Below are positions 55,469 to 63,300 of a stretch of DNA of 64,000 nucleotides, in pieces (the first letter of the stretch is position 1; each line of letters opens with the position of its first letter). A program made the position numbers and the translations under genes. The notes under the pieces are model-generated. The model saw nothing but the letters and a program-made list of their open reading frames with translations, was not told where the DNA came from and made no database searches. The stretch comes from Salinicola halimionae (lineage in GTDB: Bacteria; Pseudomonadota; Gammaproteobacteria; Pseudomonadales; Halomonadaceae). The stretch is from positions 62,001 through 126,000 of the forward strand of contig NZ_PZJQ01000002.1 in NCBI RefSeq assembly GCF_003206065.1, written 5' to 3'.

Positions 55469-55797
55469 GCTGCTGATTGACGTAAAAAGAGGGCCTGCGG
55501 GCCCTTTTTTTGTGGGCGGTTGTAAGGGGCATGGACGGGTGAGGAATTATTGAGTCGGCGAGCCCAGTAGGATTCAATAATGATATCTAGACATCTGTTT
55601 TGGTTGGAAATTATCCAAGTTCGATAATCTAGATATACCATCCGATATACCTCTCAGCTTCAAAAGCTGGCTGTATGGTTGCGCATCGCACGACCAAGTA
55701 GCCACGGCTCCACGTCGCCAAGCCAGCTCATTGTGGGCACGGTGCGCCTACAATGACCGCCCATGGGGCTGTCAATCACTGCTAAGGGTATCAATCC
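55469..55797. other. intergenic region with terminator of copy 3
   Basis: The terminator GGGCC-TGC-GGGCCC followed by seven T lies at 55484-55511. The remaining 280 bases, AT-rich near 55570-55660, hold no supportable gene; they lead to the GNAT start. Confidence 0.6.
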
Positions 55798-56250
55798 ATG
55801 CCAATTCAAGTGAGAGAAGCGAGAGAGACAGACATTGGGGAGATCTTCGCCATTCGCACCAGCGTGGCGGAGAACCACCTTTCGCTCGAGCAGCTCGCCG
55901 AAATTGGCATCACGCCGGAGGCCGTTGCCACTATGATCGCCGAGGGCCCTTGTGTCTGGGTTGCGGAGATTGACCGAGTACCCGTGGGCTTTTCGATAGT
56001 TCGCAATGAGACCGGGTGCGTATTTGGACTGTTCGTCCGCGCCGACCATGAAGGGCGAGGTGCAGGCCGCTTACTCCTCGAGAGAGCCGAGCGCCATCTA
56101 TTCGCCAAATTCGATGAAATTTGGCTGGAAACCGAGATTGGCAGTCGAGCCTATACATTCTACGAGCGTGCTGGCTGGCTTCCCGTTGAGAAGCGGGATC
56201 GTGGCTTGATGAAATTTGTCAAAGCGCGATCCGTAGCGAGTGACTCGTGA
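55798..56250 (+). CDS. GNAT-family N-acetyltransferase
   Basis: A 150-residue acetyltransferase. IQVREARETDIGEIFAIR opens the fold, the acetyl-CoA loop is VRADHEGRGAGRLLLERAERHL near residue 80-100, and TEIGSRAYTFYERAGWLPVEKR is the C-terminal motif. Substrate unknown. Stands alone. Confidence 0.88.
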   Translation: MPIQVREARETDIGEIFAIRTSVAENHLSLEQLAEIGITPEAVATMIAEGPCVWVAEIDRVPVGFSIVRNETGCVFGLFVRADHEGRGAGRLLLERAERHLFAKFDEIWLETEIGSRAYTFYERAGWLPVEKRDRGLMKFVKARSVASDS

Positions 56251-56367
56251 GTGGCAGCGTCCGGCCAGAGAGGGGTATTTTATCTATGCTCATTTAACGC
56301 GGACTTTGCGACAACCTGAAGCCCCGAAGCAGTTTAAAATGGTGTAGCAATAGCATCCCATCAACCC

Positions 56368-57093
56368 TTAAAATTTTAGATAAACATTAAGTATTAACAT
56401 CTCAATATGTGCAGCAACCATACTCTCGCCAATTGCCAAGGAGTTAGGATGACCACAAGAATTTCGTCTCGCCAAGCAATCTTGAAGCTCTTTTTTACAA
56501 TTCTTTCCTATGATGGAAATAACCTCTAACACTTCCAAAAAACTGAATTCTTTCATCTTACATAAGTCGTCTTGATTTTTTGCAAGCTTCCACTTGGCAT
56601 CACGACGCAAAGCTTCAGCATTGAATTCTTGCAGCTTATTGGCTACTACATAATCATAAAGCGTTGATGCAGCACCCACCCAGCTTAAGACAATAGCGGA
56701 ACGTACTAGGCCGTGTTCTAACGCGGCGATCGCCTCGCTCACAAAGGCATGAGTATTTTTCTCGCTAATGTTGAAAAGACTGCCTCGCAAACTTGAGTTC
56801 GCCATGACTAAAGGACTTTGTGCCAAAAGCCCTGTGGCCGAAAGCTCATGAATCCCTTGAGGAGTAACCTCCCACCCCTCATCCAAGCGAACTGCTTTAT
56901 CACCTAGGTCTTTCAGAACTTGCGAAATGTTCCATTTTTCTATTCGTCGGAGCCCATGAGATTTTGCTAAACTTTTTATTTCTAGCACTCTTTTGATTGA
57001 ACATTCGTTGAATGCCAATATAAGAAGAATTGCGTTCCGTCTACTCAGATCAGGAGAAGCGAGCAATTTTTTTAAATCATGAGAACTAAGCAA
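56368..57093 (-). CDS. HEPN-like protein with winged-helix N-terminus
   Basis: A 241-residue protein, not a named family to me. Residues 1-90 look like a winged helix (NAILLILAFNECSIKRVLEI, then SQVLKDLGDKAVRL and a wing EGWEVTPQGIHEL). Residues 110-240 are helical and end with the HEPN-type R-x4-H motif R210-NSCG-H215 (ARRNSCGHPNS), the RNase active-site pattern of HEPN toxins. Starts with TTG, seven bases after GGAG, overlapping the previous gene by eight bases. AT-rich compared with the rest of the window, pointing to transfer. Candidate effector of a small defence or toxin system. Confidence 0.72.
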   Translation of the reverse strand: MLSSHDLKKLLASPDLSRRNAILLILAFNECSIKRVLEIKSLAKSHGLRRIEKWNISQVLKDLGDKAVRLDEGWEVTPQGIHELSATGLLAQSPLVMANSSLRGSLFNISEKNTHAFVSEAIAALEHGLVRSAIVLSWVGAASTLYDYVVANKLQEFNAEALRRDAKWKLAKNQDDLCKMKEFSFLEVLEVISIIGKNCKKELQDCLARRNSCGHPNSLAIGESMVAAHIEMLILNVYLKF

Positions 57094-57580
57094 GCTGAGA
57101 CTCCAAAGTCTTCAACATGTCAGCTTTCAGTGCGTAAGTATCTTTAGCACGTTCAATGAATCGATGATCTCCCACTAGAGTACGAATTGTTTTTGATAGG
57201 TTAGACCCATAGGACGACTTGTAGTATTGAGTAGCATTCTGCATTTCTTGGAGAAGCTGTTTTCTATTAAATTGCTCAAGACCAGTACCGAGAACAAGCC
57301 TTGCGGCAGCTGCTATTGCTAGCTCTGATCCGGTTTTCGCACTCAACTTTGCAGCAATTGAATTGGTCGTCCCAAGGTTGCTTCCATCAAATGCCGCCGC
57401 CGTTTTTGAACTCGCAGCGGAGTCTGATTCAGGTACGTTGGTTGGCAGAGAGCCCCCAGCCTCTTTGTGCAGAGCTGTTACCGCTTTCAGAAGATCGGGA
57501 AGTTCTTCCTTAAGAAACTCTTCCGATCCTTCGTATTCAATCTCAATTTGACCGATACGAATTTTTATTTTACTTGTCAA
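57086..57580 (-). CDS. hypothetical protein, partner of HEPN-like gene
   Basis: A 164-residue protein. The N-terminal strand-rich part KIKIRIGQIEIEYEGSEEFLKEELPDLLKAV is followed by a polar linker (residues 40-75) and a helical C-terminal domain (GSELAIAAAARLVLGTG, QNATQYYKSSYGSNLSKTIR). I know of no assigned function; this N-terminal layout occurs in accessory-region proteins. The TTG start follows AGGGAG by eight bases and overlaps the stop of a 50-codon frame upstream, and its own stop overlaps the HEPN-like gene: three coupled genes. Confidence 0.72.
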   Translation of the reverse strand: MTSKIKIRIGQIEIEYEGSEEFLKEELPDLLKAVTALHKEAGGSLPTNVPESDSAASSKTAAAFDGSNLGTTNSIAAKLSAKTGSELAIAAAARLVLGTGLEQFNRKQLLQEMQNATQYYKSSYGSNLSKTIRTLVGDHRFIERAKDTYALKADMLKTLESQLA

Positions 57581-57729
57581 AATACTAACTCCCTATAGCG
57601 ATTTAATTTAACAACCGTAGATAGCGCACCAATTTCCTCTCTTGACGCGTAGGCAGCCTCTGCCATTACGTCTGCTTTGGGTCGGAACCTGTCAGCTCTC
57701 TTGAGCACTGCCAAGAATACTGTTTGCAT
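57577..57729 (-). CDS. small upstream ORF of the HEPN-like operon
   Basis: A 50-codon frame from ATG 57729, beginning MQTVFLAVLKRADRFRPKAD and ending RYRELVF. Its TGA overlaps the TTG start of the 164-residue gene, and that gene's Shine-Dalgarno lies inside it, the layout of translational coupling. No clear ribosome site precedes its own ATG. It could be a short regulator or antitoxin, a leader peptide, or the end of a decayed gene. Confidence 0.45.
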   Translation of the reverse strand: MQTVFLAVLKRADRFRPKADVMAEAAYASREEIGALSTVVKLNRYRELVF

Positions 57730-57863
57730 CAATTTTACACGTTTCGTTTCATAACTCTATCTAACGCTTCCCCGTCTTTCGTCGGATAAGAGTCAAAACG
57801 CATCATTTTCCGGGTCTATAAAATCGCCCGTAACTCCAGTAATCGCGCGGCTTGGCGTTCGCT

Positions 57864-57959
57864 TCAAAACCGGCCCATTTAGCGCGCAGGCAGGGCGGGG
57901 AATCGACAGCGCGCCGAGGGGTAGCAGAGCGATGTCGAGCCGAGTGGTGGCCACAAGGG
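57864..57959. repeat. direct repeat copy A flanking AraC-cupin genes
   Basis: Begins TCAAAACCGGCCCATTTAG and runs to GTGGCCACAAGGG. It is about 80 percent alike, by eye, to 59449-59542, with the first 55 bases nearly identical and containing two GCGCGC blocks that can pair. The two copies bracket the AraC and cupin genes. Kind of element unknown. Confidence 0.7.
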
Positions 57960-58057
57960 CAACGGGGCTAGTGTTGCATTGTGTTAGCCCCCTCTGAAGC
58001 GCTCACAGTCGGGGCGGTATGCTTCCGTGGTGGACGTTGACACTTGAGGAGCTGATC

Positions 58058-58867
58058 GTGACGGATACTGCTGGAGATTGGTGCGTCATTGCACCCTCGT
58101 CTCGTATCGAGCGACTAGAGGCGAGCTTTCAAGGTCACGCCTATAGCATGCACCGCCACGACACTTTCGCTATAGGTATCACCCTGAGCGGCGTACAAAG
58201 CTTCCATTACCGTAGGGATCACCGGCACAGTCTCCCCGGTACGGTCATGGTGCTTCACCCGGACGAAGCACACGATGGCCATGCCGGTGATGAGCGTGGC
58301 TTTCACTACCGTATGCTCTATGTGCCGCCGTCGCTCATTCAAACTGCGCTGGGCGGCAAGGCACTTCCCTATGTCGCTGGTGGTCTATCGATTGAGCCTC
58401 GCCTAACTCAAGCGGTGCGGTCCCTGTTGTTCTCGCTTGACTCACCACTCGACTTACTTGAAGAAGAAGACGGCATCGCGGATCTTGCCGCCGCGATAGA
58501 GGCCAACGGCGATAATCGCTTCTCCCACCGACGGCTAACAGTCGACTACCGCGCCGCGAGCCGAGTGCGAGATTACCTCGACGCGCACCGCTGCGAAATT
58601 GTCGCTATGGAGGATCTCGAGATGATATCAGGGCAAGAGCGCTGGACGCTTTCTCGAGACTTTCGTGCGCTATTCGGCACCAGCCCTTATCGCTATCTCA
58701 CACTGCGCCGGCTGGACCAGGCTCGGCAGCATATTTCGACCGGCGTCAGCCTAAGCGACGCGGCATTCTCGGCGGGTTTTGCCGATCAAAGCCATATGAC
58801 TCGCGCTTTCGGACGCGCCTTCGGTGTTACCCCGTCGCGCTGGCGTTCGCTACTGCGTCAGGGTTGA
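58058..58867 (+). CDS. AraC-family regulator with cupin sensor domain
   Basis: A 269-residue regulator. An AraC-type N-terminal cupin domain (HAYSMHRHDTFAIGITLSGV near residue 30) and a C-terminal double helix-turn-helix (HISTGVSLSDAAFSAGFADQ, SHMTRAFGRAFGVTPSRWR). Start is GTG at 58058 with GAGGAG six bases before; the frame is open to 58019. It is followed by a cupin gene that it probably regulates. Confidence 0.87.
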   Translation: MTDTAGDWCVIAPSSRIERLEASFQGHAYSMHRHDTFAIGITLSGVQSFHYRRDHRHSLPGTVMVLHPDEAHDGHAGDERGFHYRMLYVPPSLIQTALGGKALPYVAGGLSIEPRLTQAVRSLLFSLDSPLDLLEEEDGIADLAAAIEANGDNRFSHRRLTVDYRAASRVRDYLDAHRCEIVAMEDLEMISGQERWTLSRDFRALFGTSPYRYLTLRRLDQARQHISTGVSLSDAAFSAGFADQSHMTRAFGRAFGVTPSRWRSLLRQG

Positions 58868-58944
58868 TGCGTCTGCAGGATCGTTCAAGACGAGTGAGAG
58901 GCAGGAATCTACAGTCGGCAGCTCTATCGAGACGGAGTTCCAGC

Positions 58945-59319
58945 ATGAACTCACAGCGCCCCTCCCAGGCCATCCATCCACTAAGTAAAAGCGCCTTGAT
59001 TGACGATCTATGGTCGCCACACGTCATCGCCGAGATGAACGACTACCAGTTCAAGGTGCGGATCGAAGGTGATTTCGTCTGGCACCGTCACGCCGACACC
59101 GATGAGGCGTTCTATGTCATGGATGGCGAGTTGCGTATTGATTTCCGTGATGGCGCAGTCACATTGCAGGCCGGCGATCTGTACGTCGTGCCAAAGGGTA
59201 TCAAGCACAAGCCGTACGCTGCACAGGAGGTTCGCTTGATGCTGATAGAACCCAAAGGCGTAAAAAACACCGGTGATGAAGGTGGAGAGCTGACTGCCGA
59301 GAACAATCGCTGGATCTAA
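58945..59319 (+). CDS. small cupin-domain protein
   Basis: A 124-residue single-domain cupin. Motif 1 GDFVWHRHADTDEAFYVMDG (near 44-63) has the metal histidines and Glu, and motif 2 LYVVPKGIKHKPYA near 82 the third His. The ATG at 58945 has GGAG seven bases before. Cupins of this size bind a metal and a small ligand; function unknown. Lies 77 bases after the araC gene. Confidence 0.85.
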   Translation: MNSQRPSQAIHPLSKSALIDDLWSPHVIAEMNDYQFKVRIEGDFVWHRHADTDEAFYVMDGELRIDFRDGAVTLQAGDLYVVPKGIKHKPYAAQEVRLMLIEPKGVKNTGDEGGELTAENNRWI

Positions 59320-59448
59320 CTCATTCGAGTAAGACGAGCTCGAGGGAGTTGCGGATTCGCTTTGTCCGACTCATACCCGAGATGGCGGCCTTTACTTCGC
59401 CCCGCAGCATCAGCGACGGCAGGAGTTGAAGTCCTCTGCAACGCTGCA

Positions 59449-59542
59449 TCAAAACCGACCCATTTAGCGCGCAGGCGGGGCGGGGAGTCGACAGCGCGCC
59501 GGCAGGTTGCAGCGAGATAAGGGCAGGATGGTGGCCACAGGG
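59449..59542. repeat. direct repeat copy B flanking AraC-cupin genes
   Basis: Begins TCAAAACCGACCCATTTAG and ends GTGGCCACAGGG; partner of the copy at 57864. It fills most of the space between the cupin and MerR genes. Confidence 0.7.
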
Positions 59543-59565
59543 ACGTGGCCACCCATTCGTCGCTG

Positions 59566-59964
59566 TTACCGCGACAGCGACTCGATGATTTTGCAGTCGG
59601 CTACCGTATCCGCCTGGCAGCATTGCTCGAGCCGGTCGAGTTCCCGTTCTAGCTGCTGTAGATCCTTGAGCCTCGACCTGACCCGCTCCAGCTGCTCATG
59701 GATGATCGAGTCGACCTGTCGGCACGGTGCGTTCTCGTCATCGGCGAGCCCAAGTAGCGATTTCACATCCTCCAGGCTCAGCCCCAAGTGGCGCGCGCGC
59801 TTGATGAAGATCAGGCGATCTCTCTCCCGATCCGTATAGAGCCGATAACCGCCCTGTGTTCTGGTCACCGGCGAGAGTAGCCCCGCGCTTTCGTAATAGC
59901 GGATGGTTACCGCCTTGGTGTCGGTGGCCTTGGCAAGCTGACCGATCGTGATCCGCGCATCCAT
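59566..59964 (-). CDS. MerR-family metal-responsive regulator (CadR/PbrR-like)
   Basis: A 132-residue MerR regulator. Helix-turn-helix ITIGQLAKATDTKAVTIRYYESAGLL (5-30), then a dimer helix, and metal-ligand cysteines C81, C115, C116 and C124, the CadR/PbrR pattern for Cd2+, Pb2+ or Zn2+. Start ATG at 59964; the frame continues to 60009 into the promoter. Divergent from the CDF efflux gene, whose promoter has the 19-bp spacer MerR proteins need. Confidence 0.88.
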   Translation of the reverse strand: MDARITIGQLAKATDTKAVTIRYYESAGLLSPVTRTQGGYRLYTDRERDRLIFIKRARHLGLSLEDVKSLLGLADDENAPCRQVDSIIHEQLERVRSRLKDLQQLERELDRLEQCCQADTVADCKIIESLSR

Positions 59965-59969
59965 GATGC

Positions 59970-60000
59970 TTGACCCTATAGCGGCTAGAACCTTCATGCT
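59970..60000 (+). promoter_or_regulatory. MerR-type promoter of the CDF gene
   Basis: -35 TTGACC (59970-59975), a 19-base spacer containing the dyad CTATAG-CGG-CTAGA, and -10-like CATGCT (59995-60000). The long spacer and dyad match cad/pbr promoters, which MerR proteins untwist when metal is bound. Confidence 0.65.
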
Positions 60001-60029
60001 ATCAGCCAATCATTTGATGAGGCACTGGC

Positions 60030-60731
60030 ATGGATTCCTGCTGCGAGAACAAGGCTGGCGAGCTGGCGCAATTGCGAGGCGCGCAGGCCAAGGTGCTGTA
60101 CTGGGTACTCGGTATCAACGGCTCGATGTTCGTGATCGAGTTCGTGGCGGGTTGGCTGATCGGGTCGACGGCGCTACTGGCGGACTCGCTCGATATGTTC
60201 GGCGACGCCACCGTCTACATACTGACGCTATACGCGCTGAACCGAAGTGATCGAACGAGGGCTGGGGCGGCGTTGGTCAAAAGCCTGTTCATGTTCGTCT
60301 TTGGTTTGGCGGTCATTGCCGAGGCCGTCCATAAGAGCGTGGTAGGCAGCGTGCCCGAGGCCGGCGCGATGGGCATCATGGGAATGCTGGCGCTGGCCGC
60401 CAACACGGTCTGCTTCATCATGCTGCTGCGCTACCGCTCGGCGGATCTCAATATGCGTTCGACATGGCTTTGCTCGCGTAACGATCTCATCGCGAATACC
60501 AGCGTGGTGCTGGCTGCCATAGCCGTCGGTGTGACCGGCACGGTTTGGCCGGATGTGGTGGTCGGTCTGGCCATCGCTGCGCTCTTTCTGCATTCGGCCT
60601 GGCAAGTTTCGACCGAGGCGATTGTCGAATGGCGAGGGACAGGGCAGCTCAAGGCGGATGTTTCCTCGCCGCCTTCCAACACAGAAAGCACTGGGTCTTG
60701 CTATGGATCGAAATCGTCATGCTGTGACTAA
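60030..60731 (+). CDS. CDF-family metal cation efflux protein
   Basis: A 233-residue cation diffusion facilitator with about six membrane segments. It carries the metal-site motif LLADSLDMFGDA (near 50), cysteine pairs at both ends (MDSCCENK; GSCYGSKSSCCD) and lacks the usual cytoplasmic domain and His loop. It exports the metal sensed by the divergent MerR protein; terminal cysteines suggest a soft metal such as Cd or Pb. Confidence 0.87.
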   Translation: MDSCCENKAGELAQLRGAQAKVLYWVLGINGSMFVIEFVAGWLIGSTALLADSLDMFGDATVYILTLYALNRSDRTRAGAALVKSLFMFVFGLAVIAEAVHKSVVGSVPEAGAMGIMGMLALAANTVCFIMLLRYRSADLNMRSTWLCSRNDLIANTSVVLAAIAVGVTGTVWPDVVVGLAIAALFLHSAWQVSTEAIVEWRGTGQLKADVSSPPSNTESTGSCYGSKSSCCD

Positions 60732-60822
60732 TGGGGATTCAAACGCGTCACGGAGGGCATCCGATCTGTTGCGAATACCGGATCGAGACGATGACGGACA
60801 AAAACGACCGCTGAATATAAAC

Positions 60823-61500
60823 CTACTCGATCAGTTTGAGCTCGAGGACGTGGCGAATGCGCTCGCCATCCCATTCGTAGCCCAAATGGCGCCCCTGCCG
60901 CGTGGCGGACATGACGGGGGGTCGCAACACCGCCGCGCATTCACCATCAGGATCCCTCACGCTGGGATAGACGATGCCATCCGCGTGGGCTTCCCAGGCT
61001 TGCCGGCCAAAGGCCTGGCCCGCATGCCAATTTTCGGGATCGAGCAATGGTATGGCTGCAGGATCGTCCCGCAGATCGTGCAGACTGCCTTCCAGATCGG
61101 ACAGATAAACCCGTTGCTGTAGCTGCATGGGCGGCTCGCTGGAGTCGCGCAGGAAGCGTTCGGCATGGTATCGCGTCTCGGCAATGGCCGTGGCCTCATC
61201 CAGGGCGCAGTAGTAGACCCCGAAAGCCCCATCGCTGAAACGTGAGCCCTGACCCGTGAAGTGGCAAAAAGCCGCCATGACGGGCGTCCAGCCTGGGCCG
61301 TAGCGGCGGTCTTCCTCCCGGACCATGTGGATCGCGCCGGCTTCCTCCCGTAACCGGGTGGAGGTCTGCCCTTCCAGCCGATTGAGAAGATCCCAATCGT
61401 CGGGCGTCGCCACACGCTCGAAGAGATCGATCGGCGGAAACCGGGAAGGCACGACGCGATAGCTTGGCCGCCAATGTACCTTCGAGCGCGGAAACGTCAT
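60823..61500 (-). CDS. RES-domain toxin
   Basis: A 225-residue RES-domain protein. It has the N-terminal YRVVPSRFPP, the conserved GAFGVYYCALDEATAIAE with Tyr and Glu, and a C-terminal GRHLGYEWDGERIRHV. RES toxins degrade NAD+ and stop growth until bound by the Xre/MbcA-type antitoxin. The start overlaps the antitoxin stop (ATGA). Similar tail words occur in a non-coding stretch near 59320-59390 (minus: RHLGYESDKANPQLPRA), perhaps a remnant of a second RES gene. Confidence 0.88.
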   Translation of the reverse strand: MTFPRSKVHWRPSYRVVPSRFPPIDLFERVATPDDWDLLNRLEGQTSTRLREEAGAIHMVREEDRRYGPGWTPVMAAFCHFTGQGSRFSDGAFGVYYCALDEATAIAETRYHAERFLRDSSEPPMQLQQRVYLSDLEGSLHDLRDDPAAIPLLDPENWHAGQAFGRQAWEAHADGIVYPSVRDPDGECAAVLRPPVMSATRQGRHLGYEWDGERIRHVLELKLIE

Positions 61501-61898
61501 GCGTGGCTGCCACCGCGTGCGGCGTCGAGATACTGCCGCACCACGTAGAGATCGGACACCAGCCCGCTACGCAACCGCTCGAGAGGCGCTTGCCCCGAGA
61601 ACAAGGGATTACGGTTCGGCCGGCGCAGCCAGCTATCCGCCGCATCACTGCGAGGCAGCAGGATCTGCAACGCCTTGTAGATCCCCAGGATTAGGGACAT
61701 GCGCTCGAGCTGATTCACATCCAGAGCCGCTTTCTCGGGATGTTTTTGCCAGCGACGGTAGGTCGAGCCGGGCACGCCGAGCAAAAGCGCAGCCTCCTGC
61801 TCCTTCAACTGCCAGTCTCGGACGATGTTGGGATAGGAGCGCATGGCAGCGGCACTCATATCCTGGCGCTGATCATGTGACATCATGGCGATGGCCAT
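61497..61898 (-). CDS. Xre/MbcA-type antitoxin
   Basis: A 133-residue antitoxin: Xre-like N-terminal part (DWQLKEQEAALLLGVPGSTYRRW) and a C-terminal MbcA/ParS toxin-binding domain (RLERMSLILGIYKALQIL in outline, PNRNPLFSGQAPLERL). Start ATG 61898, six bases after GGAG. First gene of the pair; its promoter has ATGGCG/CGCCAT half-sites at 61911 and 61933. Confidence 0.86.
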   Translation of the reverse strand: MAIAMMSHDQRQDMSAAAMRSYPNIVRDWQLKEQEAALLLGVPGSTYRRWQKHPEKAALDVNQLERMSLILGIYKALQILLPRSDAADSWLRRPNRNPLFSGQAPLERLRSGLVSDLYVVRQYLDAARGGSHA

Positions 61899-61910
61899 AT
61901 CGCTCTCCAA

Positions 61911-61938
61911 ATGGCGATTTAAATTGATTATCCGCCAT
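61911..61938. promoter_or_regulatory. possible operator of the RES-Xre pair
   Basis: ATGGCG and CGCCAT face each other across 16 AT-rich bases directly upstream of the antitoxin gene, where Xre antitoxins bind to repress their own operon. Confidence 0.4.
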
Positions 61939-62077
61939 ATGGTTTATGTTGTCACGCTCGTAGAACACTCTTTGTTGTCGAGTGGCGAAAAGGATCAGTC
62001 GGGTCGCCCGGCTATCAAGGCCTTTCCATAAGCCGTGCCATCGAGGAGCACAGCAAAGAAACCTCAAACGCCAGACA

Positions 62078-62118
62078 AAGAAAAAGCCGCCGTTCGAAGC
62101 GTCTCGAACGGCGGCTTT
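62078..62118 (-). terminator. terminator of tRNA-Arg
   Basis: Minus strand: AAAGCCGCCGTTCGA, loop of six, exact reverse complement (15 bp), then TTTTCTTT. A strong intrinsic terminator 12 bases after the tRNA. Confidence 0.92.
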
Positions 62119-62129
62119 CGTAGAATTCT

Positions 62130-62206
62130 TGGCGCGCCCAGTAGGATTCGAACCTACGACCCCTGCCTTCGGAGGGCAGTACTCTATCCAGCTGAGCTAT
62201 GGGCGC
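62130..62206 (-). tRNA. tRNA-Arg (anticodon CCG)
   Basis: Minus strand: acceptor GCGCCCA pairs with TGGGCGC, discriminator G, encoded CCA. D-arm AGCTCAGCTGGATAGAGT, anticodon arm CTGCC-CTCCGAA-GGCAG with anticodon CCG, T-arm TAGGTTCGAATCCTA. All arms pair. Confidence 0.97.
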
Positions 62207-62453
62207 GTAATGACATGACGTCGTGCCGGCAGCGGCGATGACCAGGGTGGCCGGGGGAGCTGCCGCAAACAGCGCGGCCATCCTAACCGCTCGGCCATGG
62301 GCTGTCCAGACATGGCGTCGTTGCCACCAGGGCGGCTTTCGCAATGACAGGGTGTGATTATACTGAGGACGTGGCGGCACTCGGATCCGACGCCAAACCG
62401 ACGATGAGATTGACGCAGTCATCAATGACATACTCGATAAAAGCGCTAATGCC

Positions 62454-63290
62454 ATGACAGAAGTGCAGCCTCTGACGAGCGAGTGGCAACAACGCCTGTT
62501 GGCGACCCGCGAACGCCTGCGCAAGCGGGCGCCGCTGGTGCATTGCCTCACCAATCAGGTCACCGTCAATTTCGTCGCCAATGCGTTATTGGCAGCGGGC
62601 GCCTCCCCGGCGATGACCGATCATCCCGAGGAAGCAGCGGGTCTGGCCAGTGCGGCAGACGCCGTGCTGATCAATCTCGGCACACCCAGCGTGGCGAGCC
62701 TGGACGCGATGCGACGAGCGAGCCAGGCCGCCAGTGCGGCAGACAAACCCTGGGTACTCGATCCGGTCGGGGCGGCGGCGCTGCCCATGCGGCGAACGGT
62801 GAGCCTCGAGTTGATGGCGCACCGGCCGGCGGTGATTCGTGGCAACGCGTCGGAGGTCATGGCCTTGGCGGAAGCCGGTACTCGCGGGCGCGGGGTCGAT
62901 ACGCAGCACGAAACGCAGGATGCGCTCACGGCTGCCGCTGGCTTGCTGACTGATGCGGAAGGCGTCGCGATTTCCGGCCAGATTGACCGCCTGCTGGGGC
63001 GTTCCAGCGCTGCCACTGTTCCCGAGACGATCGATCTTGACGGCGGGAGCGCTTGGCAGCCCCGCGTGACCGGAACCGGCTGTGCGCTGGGGGCGCTGAT
63101 CGCGGCCTATCTCGCGGTCGCCGAGACACCGCTGGACGCCATGGTCATCGCCCATGCACACGCCGCCGCAGCCGCCGAACAGGCCGAACGAGCCGCTCGC
63201 GGCCCGGGGAGTTTCGCAATGGCGTGGCTGGATGCGCTGGATAGCGTCGATCTGGCGGCCTTTCTCTCGGATCGCCTGACGCCGAGTTAA
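62454..63290 (+). CDS. thiM: hydroxyethylthiazole kinase
   Basis: A 278-residue ThiM. PLVHCLTNQVTVNFVANALLAAGASPAMTD (28-57) is the substrate site, DPVGAAALPMRR near 102 and RGNASEVMALA near 128, with the late VTGTGCALGALIAAYLAV near 205 carrying the catalytic Cys. It phosphorylates the thiazole moiety for thiamine salvage. No thiD or thiE neighbour and no TPP riboswitch motif seen upstream. Convergent with rep. Confidence 0.93.
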   Translation: MTEVQPLTSEWQQRLLATRERLRKRAPLVHCLTNQVTVNFVANALLAAGASPAMTDHPEEAAGLASAADAVLINLGTPSVASLDAMRRASQAASAADKPWVLDPVGAAALPMRRTVSLELMAHRPAVIRGNASEVMALAEAGTRGRGVDTQHETQDALTAAAGLLTDAEGVAISGQIDRLLGRSSAATVPETIDLDGGSAWQPRVTGTGCALGALIAAYLAVAETPLDAMVIAHAHAAAAAEQAERAARGPGSFAMAWLDALDSVDLAAFLSDRLTPS

Positions 63291-63300
63291 CGAAATGACG

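Noticed and set aside
62300-62453. TPP riboswitch before thiM
   Set aside because: No CUGAGA or ACCUGA-type core found in the leader.
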